From NCBI GenBank assembly GCA_033220425.1, contig CM065650.1, positions 2,108,001 to 2,172,000 of the forward strand: 64,000 nt of DNA. Reading direction: 5' to 3'. Positions within the stretch are counted from its first letter, which is position 1. Every line of letters starts with the position of its first letter. The DNA is from Lepraria neglecta. Taxonomy: Eukaryota; Ascomycota; Lecanoromycetes; Lecanorales; Stereocaulaceae. Shown here piece by piece: positions 55,953-64,000 of the stretch. The notes beneath the pieces are model-generated. The model worked only from the letters and a program-made list of their open reading frames with translations. It was not told where the DNA came from and did not search any database. The translations under genes and the position numbers were made by a program.

Positions 55953-58700
55953 TTCTGCTCATGGATCGAGCACAGACTTGTAAAGCGAACATGCAAGAAA
56001 TCCTGAGAAGAGGAAGGACATCTTCACATAGGAAAGCATCTTGTCAACTTGAAGCTGATACTTTGAAACACTTCGAACTTGGCATGCATTGTTTTGGAGT
56101 CAGTCTCATGAGAAGCGAGCGACAGGGCAACATCAGAATCTACGAGCAACAGACTTACGTGAAAGCCAACATGTGTAATCCTCCAGGATTCGAAGCCGTA
56201 GAAGCTGAGCAAATGTCCATCAATCATATGTCAAACATGCATGAAGTGCAAACAGCCCCAAGTGGCAGAAATGCCAAGGGCGGGTAAAAGCAGGAGTTCG
56301 AGCTTTTCGTCTTAAGAAAAGGTGGTCAACATGACTCTGTACCTGAAGCTTGTAGGCCTGCCTTTAGTCTTGTATAGGCTGCAACACAATGCTAGAGAGT
56401 ATTTGTGCCGTCAATTCCAGATGGGGGTGTGCCGGAATGGCGTAGGCTGCATTAGACTGGTGTATGAAGCTAGCTGCCGTGGGTGGTTTGCTAGATCGAC
56501 GAATTTCGGTGGGGAAGGCGTACTTAATCTTGCAATTTGTTGCACTAACAACTAGCATATATCTCCGATCTTTTCTCCGTACTCGTACGATGATTACTAT
56601 TCCATTGTAGGTAAGTAGTGGCGATTTGCGTATGCAGCTCAAGTGTCAGTTTCTGGGGAGCGGGGGTATTTCAAGGTTCGCGCATCGCCGAGGAAATCCC
56701 TTCGAAGTGTCCTGTGTCAAAAAGGCCGAGGATAGAGTTCTCGAACACCTGATAACCGGATCCCAAAGATGGTCACCAGATTAGCATCTTTTTCTCCGTA
56801 CATGTCCACCAATCATCAAGCGCTCCAGATGAATGCAATAGCGCCTCCTTATCGTATAGCTCTCCTGGGTACCACGCATCTCGCTTTGCCGATAAGCATG
56901 CATTGCGGATCAACGTCTGAAGATCCCAGACACTGCATGCGCAGAGTGAGAAGTTTTAAACGGATCTACTGCCCATCCATTCACCGTCTAGTTATCATTT
57001 TGTTGAAGATTGCGAGGGCGTACGTAGGGAGCTTGCTCTCTCGCGTCGGCATCGATGCCGCGCCTTTTGATGAAGGAAGATATTGTTACCTCAGTTGCGA
57101 GTGGAGCCTGGTTACTCTGGTACAATCGAGGAATCCGGGGTTATGAGTATCTTATTGAGCATTGGTTCTAGTAGGTTCCATGCAATCAGCTGCATGATGC
57201 GAGTAGTGAGACCCGAGAGTGGATAGGAGGAAGCTCCGAAACCTAGACCGTAGACTCTAAGCGTAAAGCTACGACGGTGCGCGCGTGGGAAAAAAAACAG
57301 TAATGACGACAGTACCAAGTCTCACGAAATGATTATATACCGAAAGGACCCTTAAGGCCAAGAGATATTGGGATCTGAGTAGCTAAAGTATAAGTGTAAG
57401 ATCTTAGTCCTCTTAGGGGAAAGTGTGCCGTCTTCTTGGAGGGGAAGTTCTTTGGTAAGGGTTCAAAGAGCCAGGGCAAAAAGGTGGGGGCCCCCGGCAT
57501 CAATCATGTCCGTTGGCGATCAAAGGGTTCTGGTCTATGCGGCTCAGTGCAGAAGGTGAGGGAAAAGTCGGTAGAGACATCGAGCTCAGGCCTCGACAGC
57601 TTGTTGATCCATTGGGGCCCTTTGTTGGTAGTGAGATTGGCCGTGTCAGCGATCCCAAAGTGGGCGTGGAAATGACAGGAACCAGTTCCAGAAAGGGACG
57701 AACGCTGATACCAGGGTGCCAACAAAGAAGCAAGAGTGCGCCAAAATAAAGACGCGTCTTAATCCCTGCCAATTTCTGGAGCGCTCCCCACACCAAGGCC
57801 AATCAGACGCTTACAACTCAAAATCGATTAGGGGGCATTGTCGACTTGCATTGCCAACTCTCATCCATCCATCTTCACCGTTTTCGCCCACTACTACTCG
57901 TAACGACAACCTCCCATTCATCAGGATCTCTTCTTTTTCCGAATTGTGCTTGTAATTATTCGCGTGTTCATTCCAGTCGCATAGAGCATTCTTCTTTGCT
58001 CCGGACCGACTCTCGCTACGGGTAACTCGTATCGTAATCTGTACACTCCAGGGGTCCTCTAATTCAACCCTTCTCAATCCTCCCCACGACCTCACAAACT
58101 CCCTCTCAACTGGCCCAATAGCTCGTCGAGGTCATGAATGCATGATTGAGCGTTCCTCTCGACCTCACTCGACCTTTTCTTGGCCCTTTTACAGACTTTG
58201 CACATACGCCTTTTAATTTACGGTTGAGGCATACGGTACAGTCAATCTTCTTCTCACCCTTCGACCCACCAATCAACCCAACCACAACCACAATCACGAC
58301 AACGACTTCTTCGATTCAATCACTGTATTTAATATACCCACCTGCCATCATAACACCATGACACTCCTTTAGAGGACCATTTACCACCTGTTGTGTACGT
58401 CCGGCCTGACTCTGAAGGAATTGCTCGAGCCCCTTGATTCACATTCCCAACCCCACTTCCTGAACCTCAACAAGACAATACATGACTTCCGGCACTCATA
58501 CTCACTTCACTGTCTTCAACAATTCTACATCTACTGACATGACGTCCTGAGACAGGTGTACAAACAACCCTTCCCTCCTTCCTCCAGCCTCGTCACGTTC
58601 CTATATCCTCATACATCCTGGAGAACATCTACACCATTCTGTGAAGTTCCATTGCTTTCACAGAGCCTTCAATCACCTACTCAGGTGTCATACTCGTTGC
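55953..58700. other. Long intergenic region and long 5' leader
   Basis: About 2.7 kb. Frames at 55961-57146 and 57436-57955 lack domain signal and splice structure. From about 57830 to 58700 the plus strand is pyrimidine-rich and has short upstream ATGs, consistent with an unusually long leader of the gene at 58701. A poly-A tract lies at about 57291-57298. Confidence 0.45.
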
Positions 58701-61473
58701 ATGATGGCTGCTATGGTGCAGTCGTTTCCATCGCCGACAATCACCATGCTCCAACCCCGTCCATCATCGTCCGAGGCGTTTCAGAGTGGGTCACCAGGCC
58801 AACAACATCAACGGAACAATCAGATGCCCAGAACCATCTACAATACATCAGTTAATGGAATGGGGGCTGGGGCATACAGGGGTCATACATCGACTTCGCC
58901 GGTCTCACCTTACACTTTCACAACCACGCCAATATTACAAAACGGACAAAATCCACTTCGACAGCATCCTACTGGCCCGCAACCGCCACGGCTTGAGAAC
59001 CGGACAGCCTCTGCACCATCGCTGCCGTTAACCCTACAAGCATCACTACAAAACAGTGCCACATCAAGTCGCCCACGGCCGCCAGCCATCACCTCTTCCT
59101 CTACGCCTCTTAGCAACTCAAATATCTACGCACCACAACTACAAACCTCCAAAGATGACTTCTCTACATCGACTCTCTCCTCTAAACAATCAAATACGAG
59201 ACTTGATCTCAATCCACCATCTCTACCACCTGCTTCTTATGCCGCCGTTGCCAAGTCATCCCCAGATCGATACCGACGCAACCACCGTCGAGCCGAAACA
59301 TCTGGGGCTTTGGGAACAAGCAGCTCTGCACAGAACGGATCTGCAATGCCATCTGGGTCCGGCATGGCAACAGTCGGCCATCTCTACACACATCCAACAC
59401 AAACAGCCAGTACTCCTACATTAACATCATACCCTTCATACCGGGGAGCCCAGTCACCCTTGGCAAACGAATATAATAGTGGTGTACAGCCAAGGCTTAC
59501 AAGCAAGGATGATATAAATCTACAGAGAGAGAGGCAAGCACAGGCAGATCTGGCCAAGAGATACAGGAGGCGGAGCATCAGCAGTTTGGAAGTGAAAGAC
59601 TATGCCCATCTTTCTGAGACATCTGTACTAGCGCAGCAGGCCGCTCAGCCAAAAACATATGCTGCAATGTTGGCAGGCCCTGCACCACAACCGCAAGAGC
59701 GAAGGGAAATCCGGAGCACATCCACAATGGAACGGCCGACTTCATCTCATGGGCGTAACAGCAGTAACGAGAGTTCTAGCTCAAGTCCTAGCACGGTGCA
59801 ATCAGCTGCAAAGCAATTGTCCTCGGTAAGTTACTCTTTTCATCTCCGATCCCTGCCAAAAATTTCATCTCTAATCTTCGTCTGTTTCATCACATTTGAT
59901 CTCCGTTGAATCGTGTGCAAGGCTAACATATATCATCCAGTCAAAGCGATTTGAATTTTCGAGCTCCAAGGCACAAGAGGCTACTCCAATTGCGAAGAAC
60001 GAAGCGAAAGTCGTCAACATACCTGCTCGTGGGCCATCTGAGGCAAATAAGAGACTCACGAACCCTTCACCTTTATCAAAGCCGATGACGGTGAGCCCCG
60101 AGGTGATACCCACAAGAGACGCATCAGCTGCTCCAGAACAACCGAAGCCTGCGGCACCAACTATGGCTCAACCCACATCAAGTCATTCCGGTATACCTGA
60201 GAGCCCTGCCGCCCAGCACTTGGCAGCTCTCAATAAGAAGGAAGGTAAAAAGGACGGCAAGTCGTCAAGATTACGGCGAGCATTTTCATTTGGTAGTGCT
60301 GCGGAGCTGCGGAAGGCATCTGCAGAGAACAGCGCCAACAATGCTTCCAATGAGCGTGCGAAGCTACGAAAAGAGCGCTATCATGATGAACAGGAGGCTC
60401 AGCAAGCAGCAGAGATTCAGAAGCAGGAGGAAGCTGGCCTAGGTGCAGGTATCTACTCCGGACAGGGTCACTTCTTCACTGGGTCAACAGACAACCTATC
60501 GATATCCTCAACTGCCTCTTCGGCGTCAGTCATGATCAGAAAGATGGGCAAGGGAATGAAGAAGGGTTCACGCTCGTTGGTCGGTCTTTTCAGGCCAAAG
60601 TCTGTTGTTGGCGTGCCAGCGGCAGATTCTGCCGTACCTGAGCCAAGTATGGCACAGGTCTCGATGGTAACAGTCGAGGCTGAGCGGGAGAAGGTCAACG
60701 TCAATGTAAACCCTCATGACCAAGCCGGAGGTGGGACTGGCTTTCCCAAGCTAGAGAGGAATTCGTTGGATGCCGCCAGAGTTGTTCCAGAGCCTCTGCC
60801 GTTCAGTGACCGTGATAGCTCACGAGGAAGGCGTAGCATTGTTGGAGGAGAGGAGGAGCGTGCGAAGGTCTTGGCTGCTGTCAAGAAAGGAATCCTGAAG
60901 CGTATGTATCACCACTGAACTGGGTAAGGAAATTGTTAACATGAAGCAGGAAATGGCACGGACTCTGGCAACTCCTCCCCTGTCACGAGGCCTGTTGACT
61001 CGAAGGCCCCCGACTTCAATCTACCTCAGATTCCTCACTTCAACGAATCCCCGCACTCGAGCGCCCCAAGCACACCTGCCGATGAGCATGGTCCACGAAA
61101 TGGACACCGAAGAACCGACTCCGTCAACATCGAAGGAGAAGACTACTTCCTATCTACATTACACTTTGCCAATGGGGGTGGGGAGTCCAAGAGTGTGCCA
61201 GGCACACCACGGAGCTCTGCAGCCCGCGGTGTTACCTTCGATCCTCGCAAACAATTCTATGATACTTGGCCTCCCGGAGAGTACGATAGGCGAGGGGAGA
61301 TTGCTACTTGCAACCGCTTGACGCCTATGCTTGCTCAGCAGATCAAGGAGGAGCTGAACACGTTCAAAATGGTAAGTCTTGCCAAATCACCAATGCGTTG
61401 TCTTTTGCTGACCGTTTGCGTCCAGGAAATGGAAGTCCATACGGAGTCCAAGGTTTACACCCACTTCTTCTGA
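58701..61473 (+). CDS. Large disordered protein with conserved Bni4/Afr1-like C-terminus
   Basis: Four exons (58701-59825, 59941-60901, 60950-61371, 61426-61473) join in frame to 851 aa. Introns are GT-AG (115, 48 and 54 nt). The protein is mostly Ser/Pro/Thr-rich and disordered. It contains SYAAVAKSS, a helical charged segment (ERAKLRKERYHDEQEAQQAA) and a GMKKGSRSLVGLFRPK patch. The last 65 residues are strongly structured: RGVTFDPRKQFYDTW, which contains an RVxF-type protein phosphatase 1 docking sequence (RGVTF, about 788-792), then EIATCNRLTPMLAQQIKEEL and, after the last intron, MEVHTESKVYTHFF at the very end. The same C-terminal plan (RVxF, NRLTP-AxxIKxEL, HxF end) occurs in the budding-yeast septin/phosphatase adaptors Bni4 and Afr1. 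Role by analogy: targets PP1 to the cell cortex or septum. Confidence 0.72.
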
Positions 61474-63394
61474 GCAATGTCGAGCATGCTTCAAACTCTT
61501 TCCACCGCCGCGTCCGGTCTTCAAGGTCGGCTTACCGCTCCACGTCAGCTCATAGTAACCATCAGCGATGTTACGTTTGGAATGCCTAGGCCTACACCTT
61601 CATACAACATTTTAATCCAGCATTTGTTACCTGGTGCAGTAACGATCAAATGCTTACGTCCGTAATGTCACACTAAACTTTCTACATCCTCCATTTCGCA
61701 AGAACCGGCCGGTCACGGTTCCTTGCCTTGCGATCAGCCGTCTAAGGTCTGACGCCTCGAAACCTCCTCATACCTCGACTTCTCTACATCGACACGTCCG
61801 TGGGCGGCCAAAATCTTCGCTCACAGCTACTGGCGGCACACGTTTAGCGTTTTAGCTCTTCGCTCCACGCACAAAATGCTCGCATGATCGCATATTTCGT
61901 TCCTCTCTACATCAAATCAAGCGTTTAGGGATTGCATAGGCCTCTCGATTTTCTTTTCCTACCGGCTAGGTCATTGTGTGTCATCATGAAGAGCAGATTA
62001 AGGATTGGAGGAAAGCAAGCTAGCGTGTGTGGTTTCTTGTTACATTCTAGGGCGATGACATGTTCCTTCTAGTACGGAAGTAGAGGGAAGGGAATAATGG
62101 AAATGAAATATGACTGTTCAGCAACTAGAGACCTATCATTTTTTATGAAAGCTAAGGCTATGGTATTTGCCGTCCTTACGCGATCAGCACTGGCTATTTG
62201 CTATCCTTACACGATTAGCACTGGCCAGCAGCCAAGCTACCGCATCAATCCCATTGACATCGCCCTCATCGCCCTCCCCCGTCCATCGGAACAGGGACAT
62301 GCCACACCACTCATCCCGTTTCATCACAAGCCCAGCAGCTAACGAAGCATGTATACAGTTTGCAACCCCACATGAACGATACTGGTCCTTGGCATTTCTA
62401 ACTACCCGCTTCGCCCATCCTTCCTCCAGCCCTGCTTCTTGCACTCTTTCCACTTCCTAAGCAAACAAATACCAGTTTCGAGACCCAGACTGCTTCGACA
62501 GAGTCTCATCATGCCCACCATCACATCACTCTACATCCAACCTGGAGACATCCTCAAGCCGAAACAAAGCCAACGTATCTCAGACCTCTACTCCCATTCG
62601 CTTTCCCTAAAACATCCAGTCCGAACAGCTTCTAAATCCCTAATAGCTCCGGTCCTACTCCACAGCGTCTCAACTCACATCTATCCTGGGTTCATCCTCA
62701 AAGCGTATCGTCCCAAAAAGGCAATCACAACTGGAGAATGGAAGAGCAAGTCAACTAACCACGCCTAGCTCTTTAAAGTGGTATCCAGCTTTGCGGTCTT
62801 CAAACGAGATCGATCTGGGACTCTTTCCACGATCGACGGTGGCGACTGTGTTCGAGCAATCGGCGCTGAACAGGATGTCGGATATTGAGGGCGCGGAGTC
62901 AGCTGCCCCCGGGTGCGGCAGCGGAGCAATGCGAGTTGGAGGACGTGGAGGTGGGAGGGGCTTTTGTGGTTGGTGGACGGGTCTGATGTAGATTGCGCCT
63001 AGGAAGGATTGGGGGAGTTTCGTGGTGGAGGGACAGGCATTTGAGGTCAGTGGAAGAAGAGACACGCGGGAATATTATGACAGTAGACAAAGTGCTCGAA
63101 GATCAGTCACTTGGGATCGACAAAGCCGCGTGACTTGCACGGCTCTTCTTGGGGTAAAACTTGGTGCTATTGGATACTTAGAACTCAGCCCATAGGCTTG
63201 CAAGAGACTGTCCCTCATTGAATTGCGGGCTTTACCGGCCATTTTCATATACGGGAGGTTTTCAAAACGTCTAAGCTTGGATTCGACAGAATTCGCAACA
63301 TCATGGGCGAACAGCTAGCTCTAAATACCATCTGCCCCCCACTGTTCGCCTGAAAGCCGCACTCACATCACAATACCACCCGAACCTTCGATAG
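61474..63394. other. Intergenic, no gene supported
   Basis: About 1.9 kb. 61474-62100 is the 3' flank of the gene to the left. A plus-strand frame from the ATG at 62511 to 62768 (MPTITSLYIQPGDILKPKQS) and a minus-strand frame at 63065-62751 were weighed; neither has domain or splice support. A TACGCGATCAGCACTGGC(T) word is imperfectly repeated near 62176 and 62209. Confidence 0.4.
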
Positions 63395-64000
63395 AGGATC
63401 AACGGTTGAAGCCATAGAATTATCTGGGCTACAAGACATTCTCCCGGGTTCTCGCGTCCGACGGTGATTTTCTAATCTTCAGAAGATTCGGCTCAGCCAG
63501 CATCCGTGTTGTTATATCCTTGCAAAACCGAGTCTCTGAGCTCGAGGAAAGGCTCGATGACCTCGATGAAAGATCTAGTCGTGTAGACGCTGAAGATCTG
63601 AATAATGGGAGCTTTCGTGAAGAACCTCTAGCTGATCGAGCACCAGTACTTGGAGAGTTGCAAATTGCGTTGTTGGAGTACAGTAAAGACTGAGCCTCGA
63701 TTCTATACCTAAGTCTGTCAGCTCATGTAAACTACGCAGAGCAATTCCTTCTTACGCACTCCCAACTTGGGTCTCTGCCATCCGCTACCGCGCAAGAAGT
63801 CCAAAGCGTGAAGAACTAGATTTAGGGCCATCCTAGCGCCATATTAGAAAAAGAAACGCGGTATATTGAGCACGGCTCCAATCTTGCTTCTCTTGTCTCG
63901 AAGCCTAAGTCTCCGACATCGGGGACTGCAAAGATTCGAGACGTTCCAGATGAGTGGCTTGTTCAAGGTTCAGCCGTGAGTATTTATCCAAGCACGCCCG
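63395..64000 (+). pseudogene. Broken DUF6594-like membrane protein gene (runs off right edge)
   Basis: The frame from about 63410 (NYLGYKTFSRVLASDGDFLI, then FRRFGSASIRVVISLQNRVS) to LLEY at 63685 is the N-terminal helical part of DUF6594-type fungal proteins, with its coiled coil (ELEERLDDLDERSSRVDAED) and NGSFRE segment. A GTAAAG...CGCAG intron-like gap follows, then QFLLTHSQLGSLPSA, SVKN*I*GHPSAILEKETRY and LVSKPKS. Two TAG codons fall inside SVKN*I*G where related proteins usually have SVKNW; TGG to TAG is a G-to-A change. Another TAG precedes NYLG. The membrane helices expected at the C-terminus would lie beyond the window. Confidence 0.65.

Noticed and set aside
62751-63065. 104-codon minus-strand ORF near the right end
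   Set aside because: Proline/serine-rich, no homology recognised, no supporting splice or start context.
1-64000. CRISPR arrays, bacterial operons or phage-like modules
   Set aside because: Introns, codon patterns and gene families are fungal. No regularly spaced repeats were found.
1-64000. Secondary-metabolite gene cluster around the PDR transporter
   Set aside because: No polyketide synthase, NRPS, terpene synthase, P450 or dedicated regulator was seen near the transporter.

Overview
The window looks like an accessory-rich stretch of a filamentous ascomycete (Pezizomycotina) genome. Genes are on both strands. Most are interrupted by short (42-140 nt) GT-AG introns with CTAAC/CTGAC-like branch sites close to the acceptor. 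The families are typical of mould-type fungi: Clr5-ankyrin proteins, NLR-like STAND proteins, a PDR-type ABC transporter, a CFEM-like surface protein and a DUF6594-like protein. No tRNA, rRNA or CRISPR array was found. All calls come from reading the sequence; no database search was possible.

Layout. 1-1.9 kb: the tail of a broken NLR-ankyrin gene. 2.8-3.9 kb (-): glutathionyl-hydroquinone reductase. 5.2-6.2 kb (+): FYVE zinc-finger protein. 7.6-9.5 kb (-): three-exon protein with an AMPK/CBM-like N-terminal domain. 12-13.7 kb (+): two F-box/Cys-rich genes, at least one broken. 14-16 kb (-): caspase-fold protein with a His-Cys dyad. 16.8-29.9 kb (+): a tandem family of three Clr5-ankyrin genes (A intact, B with a late nonsense codon, C heavily decayed). 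Small minus-strand genes lie between A and B, and a pogo/Fot1-like transposon with TA target duplication lies just upstream of C. 30.1-32.7 kb (-): decayed fungal-specific genes. 33.5-38.8 kb (-): full-length ten-exon PDR transporter (about 1,535 aa). 40.2-42.6 kb (+): five-exon CorA-like transporter. 43.2-44.9 kb (+): two small PPxY-motif proteins. 45.5-49.6 kb (-): broken hydrolase/NB-ARC/TPR NLR. 50.2-50.8 kb (+): C2H2 zinc-finger remnant. 52.2-56 kb: CFEM-like anchored protein, an Arl3/ARFRP1-like GTPase, and a single-pass membrane protein. 58.7-61.5 kb (+): 851-aa protein with a Bni4/Afr1-like C-terminus. 63.4 kb to the right edge (+): broken DUF6594-like gene.

Two populations of genes are interleaved. 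Housekeeping-type genes (transporters, GTPase, FYVE, reductase) are intact, with clean splice sites. Immune-like or rapidly evolving families (NLRs, Clr5-ankyrin copies, F-box, DUF6594) carry in-frame stops. Nearly all of these stops can be explained by C-to-T changes (CAA to TAA, CAG to TAG, CGA to TGA, TGG to TAG), and copy C also has G-to-A changes at a splice donor and an acceptor. This resembles repeat-induced point mutation (RIP) of duplicated accessory genes. The tandem Clr5-ankyrin family, which shows three stages of decay of one gene architecture, is the most informative locus in the window.
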